DNA of 13,847 nt. It comes from JAZGHN01 sp964496725. Lineage in GTDB: Bacteria > Chloroflexota > Dehalococcoidia > Dehalococcoidales > E44-bin46. Position 1 is the first letter of the stretch, and the number at the start of each line of letters is the position of its first letter. Shown one piece after another: positions 5,752 through 13,172 of this stretch. Position numbers and translations under genes: made by a program. Below the pieces are notes generated by a model, which was not told the origin of the DNA, searched no databases, and saw nothing but the letters and a program-made list of their open reading frames with translations. The stretch covers positions 1 to 13,847 of the forward strand of contig CAZCAS010000024.1 of the NCBI GenBank assembly GCA_964496725.1, written 5' to 3'.

Positions 5752-6954
5752 TTAGTCCTGAGACGATGGCATCTCCTCAGGCCATTCGCCAAGAGTCACA
5801 GCAACCGTTAGAGTCTTGTCTCCCCTTACTATAGACAGTGAGACCTGGTCTCCAACCTTCTTAGTATTAAAATACTGGAGCAAGTCGGCTACCTTGGCCA
5901 CAGGATGTGCATCAACTGCAGTGATAATGTCACCGCCCGATGTCGGCCTACCTTGGTCGCTACCACCGGGGATCAGGCCTGCCTTTTCGGCAGGGCTGCC
6001 AGGCAACACCGAAACCACGTAAACACCATGATCGAGGGCAAGGTTGAGCTTAGAAGCAAGCTCCTGGTCAATGTCAGTTCCACTAATGCCGAGCCATGGA
6101 TTGCTCACCTCGCCTCCTTGAAGAAGCGCCGGGAGTAGCGACCTAGCATTGTTTATGGGAATGGCAAGGCCAATACCTGAAGAAGACGCCTCAATGGCGG
6201 TATTGATACCGATTACCTCACCTTTTGAGTTCAGTAACGGCCCGCCGGAGTTCCCTGGGTTTATGGCAGCATCAGTCTGGAGCATGTTAGTGATCGACCG
6301 CTCCTGAGCATTAGACAAGGTCCTTCCCAAGCCACTGATAACGCCCACGGTTATCGAACCCTCCAAGCCGAAAGGCGAGCCGAGTGCAATTGCCATCTGC
6401 CCCGGGTTAACCTTATCAGAATCACCCCAGAGCAGAGGGCTAATACTACTAATCTTTCCAGGGTCTACCTTTAACAACGCAAGATCGTTCTCACGGTCAG
6501 TGCCGACTACCTGAGCACTAAGTGTTTCACCGTTATGAAGAGTGACATTGACCTCAGAAGCACCGTCTATAACGTGGTAGTTCGTCAGAATGTGTCCTTC
6601 TTTATCGACAATGAAGCCTGAACCTTGACCTCTTAACTCAGGAGCGCCAAACAAGCCAAATGCTGGCTCATTTCCATTGACTATGGTCTTTATCTCGACC
6701 ACGGCGGGTATTGACTGGTCATAGAGTGCGACGATTGCTTCCTCATCGTAAAGTGAGACCGCTGACGAAGCACTGGCAGCAGCTAAAGGCTCCTTTGGAC
6801 TCACAGCAGCAGGTGGAACCAAGGTTTTTGGCGTAACCAGAGCACATCCTGTGAAAACCAGAGATACTGGCAGAGGCACAGCGACGAGGGCAGTCAGAAT
6901 TGCTCGCCGCCAATTTTTTGTCTTTGCTCCCTGTGTTAGTTTGTTTAACATCAT
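5752..6954 (-). CDS. HtrA/DegP-type trypsin-like serine protease with one PDZ domain, possible lipoprotein
   Basis: A 400-residue protein. The N-terminus has positive charges (K11-R17), a hydrophobic stretch and VFTGC at 33-37, a lipobox-like signal that would anchor the protein outside the membrane at C37 (-3 position is F, so not ideal). The protease domain runs from about 70 to 285 with H127 in TNYHVID, D157 in ENDLALLKV and S236 in the canonical NPGNSGGPL. A single C-terminal PDZ domain (about 286-385) contains WLGISG and GSPAEKAGL. It is a quality-control or signal-processing protease acting outside the cytoplasm. Start: tandem ATGs at 6954 and 6951, with AAAGGAGAT seven bases upstream of the first. 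It is followed by the intramembrane protease gene on the same strand, 118 bp on. Confidence 0.93.
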   Translation of the reverse strand: MMLNKLTQGAKTKNWRRAILTALVAVPLPVSLVFTGCALVTPKTLVPPAAVSPKEPLAAASASSAVSLYDEEAIVALYDQSIPAVVEIKTIVNGNEPAFGLFGAPELRGQGSGFIVDKEGHILTNYHVIDGASEVNVTLHNGETLSAQVVGTDRENDLALLKVDPGKISSISPLLWGDSDKVNPGQMAIALGSPFGLEGSITVGVISGLGRTLSNAQERSITNMLQTDAAINPGNSGGPLLNSKGEVIGINTAIEASSSGIGLAIPINNARSLLPALLQGGEVSNPWLGISGTDIDQELASKLNLALDHGVYVVSVLPGSPAEKAGLIPGGSDQGRPTSGGDIITAVDAHPVAKVADLLQYFNTKKVGDQVSLSIVRGDKTLTVAVTLGEWPEEMPSSQD

Positions 6955-7397
6955 TTTGCTATCTCCTTTCCATTTCCACCATCTTCCTGACAGTTTCAGT
7001 GTTATGACACCAGCTTCGATGGATGCCAGGTATCTCTTTTTCTTTCTAGTCTTCTCCTCTTCTCCTAAGACATCACCGCAGCGTTATCCGTAAGCCACAC
7101 CTTAACGTTAACCACAGGTGACAAGATCAAAAGATGCCAAAACTGAAATGAAATATGTTTTCCTTCTGTGTATTGCTTCCTTTCTCATTCCGAGCCAGCT
7201 CATAATCTATGTAAAGTGTAGTATAGCAATATTAAGGCAATATGAATTGAAACTGAATGTTTTGTAAGAAATCGGTAGCCTTATTCTATCAGTAGTCGCG
7301 CTTAGCTAGGAGCCATGCTCAACCACCTGTGCACACGGAAATTACACTTTTCACCAGATTGTGAAAGATACTATACCAGCAAATTATAGAGCCTGCG

Positions 7398-7425
7398 TGG
7401 AGCGGGAGGCGGGACTCGAACCCGC
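7398..7425 (-). other. Orphan 3' end of a tRNA-Gly gene (possible att-site scar)
   Basis: On the minus strand the 28 bases form a full T-arm, GCGGG-TTCGAGT-CCCGC, then CTCCCGC, discriminator T and encoded CCA. CTCCCGC-TCCA is the usual acceptor end of bacterial tRNA-Gly, whose 5' end is GCGGGAG. No GCGGGAG 5' strand, D-arm or anticodon arm is found upstream on that strand, so it is a fragment, not a tRNA. Such 3' ends are left as direct-repeat attachment sites when elements integrate in tRNA genes. Confidence 0.7.
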
Positions 7426-7543
7426 AATGACTTGTCTATCTACTCTATCTATATGCCTAACACCCCATCGACGATATGTATTGCCAGCATTGTGCTAATG
7501 CTTCTGACCAATGGCACTCGGTGTTACCCCCTTCACCAAACTC

Positions 7544-7552
7544 TGCTATAAT
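7544..7552 (+). promoter_or_regulatory. Extended -10 promoter of the triple-rhodanese gene
   Basis: TGCTATAAT is a perfect extended -10 box (TGnTATAAT). The best -35 at 17 bases is TTACCC, a poor match, which is common for extended -10 promoters. The expected start is near 7559, about 63 bases before the ATG. Confidence 0.55.
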
Positions 7553-7621
7553 AAGACCATTAAAAATTGCTTTTGGTGCCCCAAGCCTTGTCCCAACAAC
7601 AAGCAAAGGAGATGACAATCT

Positions 7622-8785
7622 ATGCCAAGAAATCCAAAGACCATAATAATATTACTGCTCTCTGTGTCGCTGCTCGGTGGAGCAGTCTTAGCTAATGGGT
7701 GTCCGGGCACTAAACAACCAGACCAGATAATCAAAGACATAACCCCCCAAGAGGCGTTTTCCCTGATACAGGAAAAACAGGATACCCCAGACTTCGTCAT
7801 TATTGATGTGCGAACTCCAGAAGAATTTGCCAAGGGACATATAGAAGGCGCTATTAACATCGATTTCTACTCTCAGACCTTTCGCGATGAGCTCAACATC
7901 ATAGATAAAAATAAAACCTATCTCATCTACTGCCGTAGTGGCGTCCGTAGTGGAAGTGCCCGAGACATCATGGAGGAAATCAATTTCAAGGAAGTGTACA
8001 ACATGACGGGTGGGATAACCCAATGGGAGGCAGAGGGGCTACCCACTGTTCAAGAATCCGCGCCCCAGAGCAACACAGACACTACCCCACAGGCAGCTTT
8101 TCTTTTAATGCGTAATAATCCAGATGTTGTAATCCTCGACATAGACAACCCAACTGATTTTGCCGAAGAACATATAGAAGATGCTATCAATATATATTAC
8201 TATTCCGACACCTTTGTGGACGAGCTTAAACAGCTGGACAGGAATAACACCTATCTCGTCTATTGCCGCTGCCCAGGTAGAGGTATCAGCGGAGAAACGG
8301 CAGATATGATGACAGAACTCAATTTCAAGGAAGTGTACAATATAACGGGTGGGTTAGCCAGTTGGAAAGCAGAAGGTCTTCCCACCATCAAAGGAACAGA
8401 AGCCGAGGTTAAGACTGCACAAGAGTCAGCCTATATTGATACAATCACCCCAGCGAAGGCGTATGCCATGATGCAAAGTAATCCAGGCTGTGTGATTATT
8501 GATGCGCGAACTCCAGAGGCATTCGCTAGTGAGCATATTGAAGGTGCTATCAACATAGATTACCAGTCGGAAAACTTCCGCGATGAGCTTAAACAGCTGG
8601 ATAAGAGCAATATCACCTTCGCTTATTACGAGCCCTATGGCAACATCCCCCAATGTTGTGGAACCAATTTAAAGGCGACGATTGACATCTTCCAAACTTT
8701 TAAGGAACTCAATTTCAAGGAAGCCTATCTTATAGAGGGCGGAATTATCGGCTGGAAGGTAAAGGGGCTCCCCACTATAACATAA
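7622..8785 (+). CDS. Exported protein with three tandem rhodanese domains
   Basis: A 387-residue protein. Residues 6-26 are a signal or membrane anchor, with LANGC ending at C27, a poor lipobox. Three rhodanese domains follow, at about 38-140, 153-253 and 274-383, each with the DxxTPxxFxxxHIExAINI and GGxxxWxxxGLPT signatures. Domain 1 has a canonical active loop, C104-RSGVRS. Domain 2 keeps C215 but in an altered loop, CRCPGRGISG. Domain 3 has tyrosine (Y336) where the cysteine should be, with C345-C346 displaced nine or ten residues. Only domain 1 looks able to carry persulfide sulfur by the usual mechanism. Domains share near-identical DNA segments, so the array arose by internal duplication. 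The start is supported by AAAGGAGAT eight bases upstream. Extracytoplasmic sulfur handling is the likely role; the substrate is unknown. Confidence 0.88.
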   Translation: MPRNPKTIIILLLSVSLLGGAVLANGCPGTKQPDQIIKDITPQEAFSLIQEKQDTPDFVIIDVRTPEEFAKGHIEGAINIDFYSQTFRDELNIIDKNKTYLIYCRSGVRSGSARDIMEEINFKEVYNMTGGITQWEAEGLPTVQESAPQSNTDTTPQAAFLLMRNNPDVVILDIDNPTDFAEEHIEDAINIYYYSDTFVDELKQLDRNNTYLVYCRCPGRGISGETADMMTELNFKEVYNITGGLASWKAEGLPTIKGTEAEVKTAQESAYIDTITPAKAYAMMQSNPGCVIIDARTPEAFASEHIEGAINIDYQSENFRDELKQLDKSNITFAYYEPYGNIPQCCGTNLKATIDIFQTFKELNFKEAYLIEGGIIGWKVKGLPTIT

Positions 8786-9219
8786 ATCCCCTGACAGCTC
8801 CCCTGCCCTAGCTAATCCACCCCCCCTGTGAGCTAGTCGCCCAGATGGGGCGGGTGCATACTCCCTTAATCAGACAAAGACAGTAGTTTGTCATCAATAT
8901 ATCAGTCCATCAAATAAACGGCTGAAGCATTACAAGGCCCTGACATGGTAGCCAAACCATGCCGATGTAACTTTTCAACCCTTGCGATAACGTTTTTAGT
9001 TAGACTTGACAAACAATTAAATGACACATAAAGTAAAACAAAGCTGAGCATTAAGAATTAGGTTTATCAGCTTACTTTGCATTCCTTTCCTAGGTGCTGT
9101 CTGAGGCAAACAAGTCGATAAGGGAAAACAGTGATTTGACAATTAATAGGGGGAACTTATCAGCAGTTTACTGACCTGGATTCACCAAGAATCAAGCGAA
9201 ACCAACTAGGGAGATCCTA
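8786..9219. other. Intergenic region before the two-component operon
   Basis: 434 bases without a supported gene. Weak hairpins occur: CTAGCT/AGCTAG with a C-rich loop (8809-8837), CGCCC/GGGCG around 8839-8853, and CATGGT/ACCATG (8944-8961). None is followed by a T-tract, so none is called a terminator. The kinase promoter is at 9006-9034. Confidence 0.55.
9006..9034 (+). promoter_or_regulatory. Sigma70-like promoter of the histidine kinase/response regulator operon
   Basis: TTGACA (9006-9011) and TAAAGT (9029-9034) are separated by 17 bases. It would give a leader of about 180 bases. A second TTGACA near 9136 lacks a good -10 box. Confidence 0.5.
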
Positions 9220-10671
9220 ATGGATACCGAAAGGTTCTACCGGAACACTACTGAGACTCAAACGCAGCTTATCAGCCGCTTCCTACCTGACGGTACAATC
9301 GGTTTTGTTAACGATGCTTACTGCACCTATTTCGGCAAGAAGCGCAATGAGTTGATAGGTCACAGTTTTATGCCATTTATCCTCAAAGAGGACCAAGGCA
9401 AAATGCAACAGAGCATCAGTTCCCTTGGTAAAGAGAATCCCATTGCGATACATGACTACCGCTTTTTAGCAGACAACGGGCAAATCCGCTGGCTACAGTG
9501 GGCCAACCACGCAACATTTGACCAAGAGGGCACTCTCACGGAGTTGCTGGCAGTTGGTCAAGACATTACCGAGCGGAAACAGGCTGAAGAGGAATTGAGA
9601 CGGAGTGAGGAGAAATACCGTTCATTAATATCGAACATTCCAGATCTGGTATGGACATCAGATGAAAAATACCGCATTGTTTTCGTAGGTCAAAATGCCG
9701 AAGCGGTCCTGGGATACACTCAAGAGGAAATATATCAGAGTGCTAACTGGATGACATGGTTTAAGAGAGTTCATCCTGACGATGTCAACAGAGCTAAAGC
9801 TGCTTTTAGGGCACTGGTTAAACAGGGAAAACACTACGATATCGAGTACCGGTTTAAGAGAAAGGATGGACGGTGGATGTGGTTGCTTGACAGATCGGTA
9901 GGGACCTATGAAAAGGGAGGAGGGCGGTATGCTGATGGCTTGTTCTCAGACATTACCGAGCGGAAACAAGCAGAGGAGAAAATCCACAAATTTCAACAAC
10001 GGCTTCAGTCTCTGGCATCTCAGATATCATTGACTGAGGAACAGGAACGGAGACGTCTTGCGATATGCTTGCACGACCAGATAGGCCAGACTCTAGCTGT
10101 AATTAGGTTAAAATTAGTTACATTGCAGCATCCGTCTTCCGACGACTATGCCAAACAAGTCGCCGGTATCCTGGAGTTGTTGGACGAAGCCATTAAGAGG
10201 ACACGCTCGTTGATCTTCGATCTCAGCCCCCCTATCCTCTACGAACTAGGCCTTGAAGCAGCATTGGAGTGGCTTGCTGAGCAGTTTCAAAAACAGCATG
10301 ATATCATATTCAAAGTCGAAGATGATGGTAAGCCTAAGCTGCTAGCAGATACCTGCCGAAGCCTTCTCTTTATGGCTGTGCGCGAGTCACTCGTCAATGT
10401 CGTTAAGCACGCCAAGGCTAAAAATGTCAGCATATCAATTCAGAGAGTAGGCAAAACAGTGCGAGTTATAGTTCAAGACAATGGTGTGGGATTCAATAGC
10501 TCACAAATAGAGAAGCAAACTAATGGCTTCGGCCTCTTTAGCATACGCGAGAGATTGAGATATATTGGCGGACATTTCCACATCGAATCTCGTTGTGGGC
10601 ATGGAACGCGTATCAGCCTCGTTGTTCCACTGCAGAGTGATGGAGGAAACTGTAAGGAGAAAGCAGTATGA
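9220..10671 (+). CDS. Soluble PAS-PAS sensor histidine kinase, NarL type (HisKA_3)
   Basis: A 483-residue protein without membrane segments, so probably cytoplasmic. PAS domain 1 spans about 15-115 and PAS domain 2 about 130-245; each ends in a DITERKQAEE linker. The HisKA_3 dimerisation region (about 265-335) has the phospho-acceptor H285 in CLHDQIGQTL. The ATPase domain (about 370-470) shows the N-box E389-N393 (RESLVNVVKHA), the G1 box DNGVGF (420-425) and the G2 box GFGL (436-439). It should autophosphorylate and pass phosphate to the overlapping response regulator. The PAS ligand is not readable; no haem, flavin or cysteine cluster motif is obvious. The ATG has GGGAGAT seven bases upstream. 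The stop overlaps the regulator start by four bases (ATGA). Confidence 0.92.
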   Translation: MDTERFYRNTTETQTQLISRFLPDGTIGFVNDAYCTYFGKKRNELIGHSFMPFILKEDQGKMQQSISSLGKENPIAIHDYRFLADNGQIRWLQWANHATFDQEGTLTELLAVGQDITERKQAEEELRRSEEKYRSLISNIPDLVWTSDEKYRIVFVGQNAEAVLGYTQEEIYQSANWMTWFKRVHPDDVNRAKAAFRALVKQGKHYDIEYRFKRKDGRWMWLLDRSVGTYEKGGGRYADGLFSDITERKQAEEKIHKFQQRLQSLASQISLTEEQERRRLAICLHDQIGQTLAVIRLKLVTLQHPSSDDYAKQVAGILELLDEAIKRTRSLIFDLSPPILYELGLEAALEWLAEQFQKQHDIIFKVEDDGKPKLLADTCRSLLFMAVRESLVNVVKHAKAKNVSISIQRVGKTVRVIVQDNGVGFNSSQIEKQTNGFGLFSIRERLRYIGGHFHIESRCGHGTRISLVVPLQSDGGNCKEKAV

Positions 10672-11321
10672 CAATGATAAAGATCTTACTTGCTGACGAT
10701 CACCGAATTATGCGTGACGGCCTATGTGCCCTGCTTACTAACGAGCCTGATATCGAAGTGGTTGCTGAGGCAGATAACGGGCGAGAAGCGGTGGAGATTT
10801 CCCAAAAGCTGAAGCCCAACGTGGTCGTTATGGACATGAGCATGCCCGGCTTGAACGGGGTTGAGGCCACTCGCCAGATCCTGGCTCTGTGTGATGATAC
10901 CAAGGTTCTCGCTCTATCTATGCATGCTGACAAACGGTTTGTAATGGGCGCGCTATCCGCCGGGGCATCAGGCTACGTATTGAAGGACTGCGCATTTGAA
11001 GAGCTGGTTCGAGCGATCCGCACTGTGGTTGTGAATCAGACTTACCTGAGTCCAGGCATAGCTGAAATTGTAGTCGAAAGCTATAGGTGCATTCAGCCAT
11101 CTCTTAATCAATCGTCTTCCGACCTAACATCCAGGGAACGCGAAGTGCTACAGCTAATTACCGAAGGCGTGAGCGCAAAGCAAATTGCATCTATTCTGCA
11201 CGTGAGCGCGAAGACTATAGAGACACACCGCCAACATATCATGAAAAAATTGAATACTCACAGTGTGGCTGACCTGACCAAATATGCGATTCGGGAAGGG
11301 CTGACTTCCCTCGACAATTAG
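10668..11321 (+). CDS. NarL/FixJ-type response regulator (REC plus LuxR HTH)
   Basis: A 217-residue protein. The receiver domain (about 4-120) has acidic D10-D11, phospho-acceptor D56 in VVMDMSMPG, S84 and K106, the full activation set. The LuxR-type helix-turn-helix (about 150-212) contains LTSREREVLQLI and SAKTIETHRQHIMKKL. It is thus a phosphorylation-switched transcription factor paired with the kinase just upstream. Start: ATG at 10668, overlapping the kinase stop (ATGA), with AAGGAG eight bases upstream inside the kinase gene. Length and motifs are normal for the family. Its targets are unknown; the neighbouring rhodanese and amidinotransferase genes are candidates only by position. Confidence 0.94.
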   Translation: MTMIKILLADDHRIMRDGLCALLTNEPDIEVVAEADNGREAVEISQKLKPNVVVMDMSMPGLNGVEATRQILALCDDTKVLALSMHADKRFVMGALSAGASGYVLKDCAFEELVRAIRTVVVNQTYLSPGIAEIVVESYRCIQPSLNQSSSDLTSREREVLQLITEGVSAKQIASILHVSAKTIETHRQHIMKKLNTHSVADLTKYAIREGLTSLDN

Positions 11322-11794
11322 TCCTGTGGCAACCAGAATCCAGCATCTACTTCCTATATTTATTACTACATCCTTTGGTGACTAACTCAGGAATATTGAA
11401 GCCATAAATCAGCTGTTTCCTGATTGTTCCCATCTCAGAAATTCCATATCATAAATAATATGGCGACATTATCTTTGTTCACGTAGCCCGCCGACTCTCC
11501 TCCCTTTCTTGATAGTGTATACGCCTCTTGATGTCGGTGAGGCACTAGCATTTTCCCGTCAAGGGATGAGGTAGTAATCGATTATTTAGTTGATGTCTGA
11601 TACACAATGGAGCTTTGGGGGCGAGGAGAGCAGCTATATTAGCTTCCACGACGGTTTCAGAGGATGAGAGGGCTATCAAGGAGAGCAATATTTCAGGCAC
11701 CACCGTGAGTGGGAGACAAATAAAGCTATCAGTGTGGAGAACAGGATACTGCCGCCGAGCCTAGAAACCAGAAAGTGGCGGAGAGGAGTTATTT
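11322..11794. other. Intergenic region before the GTPase gene
   Basis: 473 bases with no convincing gene. Two weak hairpins lie here: AATCAG/CTGATT (11407-11425) and CCATAT/ATATGG (11444-11463), neither with a T-tract. No strong promoter for the GTPase gene was found, though one is expected. Its ribosome site GGAGAGGAG lies at the end of the region. Confidence 0.55.
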
Positions 11795-13138
11795 ATGAGG
11801 AAAAATATACTGATTATTGGCGCTGCGGGAAGAGATTTCCACAACTTCAATACATATTTTAGGGGTAAAGAAGAGTACAACGTAGTAGGATTCACCGGCG
11901 CACAAATACCAGGCATCACCGATAAGAAATACCCGCCTGAACTGGCAGGTGACCTCTATCCAGAGGGAATTCCAATCTACGCGGAGGGGGAATTGCCCAA
12001 GCTTATAAAGGACCTGAATGTTGATACCTGTGTCTTTTCCTACAGTGATGTTCCTTACCAGCATGTGATGGGTATCGGTGCAATTGTAAACGCCGCTGGC
12101 GCAAACTATATGATGCTCGGTCCAAGGGATACCATGCTCAAAAGCAAGAAACCCGTTATCGCAGTGTGTGCGGTAAGAACGGGCGCTGGTAAAAGCCAGA
12201 CTTCGAGAAAGGTTATAGAGCACCTGATGAAAAGGGGCTTGAAGGTTGTTGCCATACGCCACCCCATGCCGTATGGCGATTTGGTTGCCCAGAAGGTACA
12301 ACGCTTTGCTGAGCTAGAGGACTTGGAGAAGCACAATTGCACTATCGAAGAGATGGAAGAGTATGAACCGCATGTCGTACGCGGAAACGTTATATACGCA
12401 GGAGTAGACTACCAGGCCATTTTAGAAGCTGCGGAAGAGGACCCGAAAGGATGTGATGTCATCATCTGGGACGGGGGAAACAATGACTTCCCGTTTTTTA
12501 AACCCGACCTGATGATAACTGTTGCCGATCCTCATCGCCCGGGCCATGAGGTATCATATTATCCCGGGGAAATCTGCCTGCGAATGGCTGATGTGGTGGT
12601 TATCAATAAACTCGACAGTGCCGATCTGGCAAACGTCCAGAAGCTGCGGAAGAGCATTGCTAAGACAAACCCGGAGGCAACCGTAGTTGACGCCGAATCT
12701 CCGATTCAGGTTGATAATCCAGAGATTATAAAGGGAAAGAGAGTGCTTGTCATTGAAGACGGGCCAACGCTAACGCACGGGGAGATGAAATACGGCGCAG
12801 GTACAGTTGCCGCTCAGCAATACGGCGCGGCGGAGCTGGTGGACCCCGTAGCCTACACTGTCGGAACCATTACCGATACCTTCAAAAAATATCCGGATAT
12901 CGGAACGCTCCTGCCGGCAATGGGCTACAGCAAACAGCAACTAAAAGACCTGGAGGAGACCATTAACAAGGTCGATTGTGACGCGGTGGTTATTGGAACA
13001 CCCATAAACTTGAGCAGAATCATAAACATCAAGAAACCGAATACCAGGGTCTATTATGAGCTTAAGGAAATCGGAACGCCGAACCTAATTGAAATACTAT
13101 CGGAGTTTGGGAAGGCACACAGTCTTCCCACCGACTAG
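11795..13138 (+). CDS. COG2403 GTPase, related to cyclic 2,3-diphosphoglycerate synthetase
   Basis: A 447-residue protein. The N-terminal half begins NILIIGAAGRDFHNFN (4-19), a nucleotide-binding-like fold typical of the group. The P-loop domain has Walker A RTGAGKSQ (128-135), Walker B-like DVIIWDGGNND (221-231) and NKLD (271-274), the guanine-specificity motif of GTPases. The layout and length match cyclic 2,3-diphosphoglycerate synthetase (about 460 residues in methanogens) and the broader COG2403 family. Most bacterial members have no proven reaction, so the cDPG activity should not be assumed. Start: ATG with GAGAGGAG seven bases upstream. The next gene, an amidinotransferase, starts 34 bp after its stop with its own SD, which suggests one operon and a link to arginine metabolism. 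Confidence 0.85.
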   Translation: MRKNILIIGAAGRDFHNFNTYFRGKEEYNVVGFTGAQIPGITDKKYPPELAGDLYPEGIPIYAEGELPKLIKDLNVDTCVFSYSDVPYQHVMGIGAIVNAAGANYMMLGPRDTMLKSKKPVIAVCAVRTGAGKSQTSRKVIEHLMKRGLKVVAIRHPMPYGDLVAQKVQRFAELEDLEKHNCTIEEMEEYEPHVVRGNVIYAGVDYQAILEAAEEDPKGCDVIIWDGGNNDFPFFKPDLMITVADPHRPGHEVSYYPGEICLRMADVVVINKLDSADLANVQKLRKSIAKTNPEATVVDAESPIQVDNPEIIKGKRVLVIEDGPTLTHGEMKYGAGTVAAQQYGAAELVDPVAYTVGTITDTFKKYPDIGTLLPAMGYSKQQLKDLEETINKVDCDAVVIGTPINLSRIINIKKPNTRVYYELKEIGTPNLIEILSEFGKAHSLPTD

Positions 13139-13172
13139 AAATCATAGCCTAATAAATAAGGAGGATATTGAA

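Larger units (their letters stand above)
6955..7621. other. Intergenic region between divergent htrA-like and rhodanese genes
   Basis: 667 bases with no gene I can support. It holds a possible extended -10 for the protease on the minus strand (TGCTATACT, 7228-7220), a 10-bp palindrome TTAACGTTAA (7102-7111), the orphan tRNA-Gly 3' end (7398-7425) and the rhodanese promoter (7544-7552). Open frames here are short and lack ribosome sites. Confidence 0.6.

Noticed and set aside
7102..7111. TTAACGTTAA palindrome upstream of the HtrA-like gene as an operator
   Set aside because: Short AT-rich palindromes of this size are expected by chance in 667 bases, and it is not clearly placed against a promoter.
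7398..7520. Complete tRNA or tmRNA on the minus strand
   Set aside because: Only the T-arm and 3' acceptor strand are present. No matching GCGGGAG 5' strand, anticodon arm or tmRNA 5' domain is found within several hundred bases.
7546..8023. Two minus-strand open frames near the rhodanese start
   Set aside because: Both are shadows of the rhodanese gene, which has a promoter, SD and three recognisable domains on the plus strand.
8809..8853. C-rich hairpins after the rhodanese gene as a terminator
   Set aside because: Stems are only 5-6 bp and no T-tract follows.
11789..12301. Minus-strand open frame of 170 residues
   Set aside because: It is antisense to the N-terminus of the COG2403 GTPase and shows no recognisable domain or SD.
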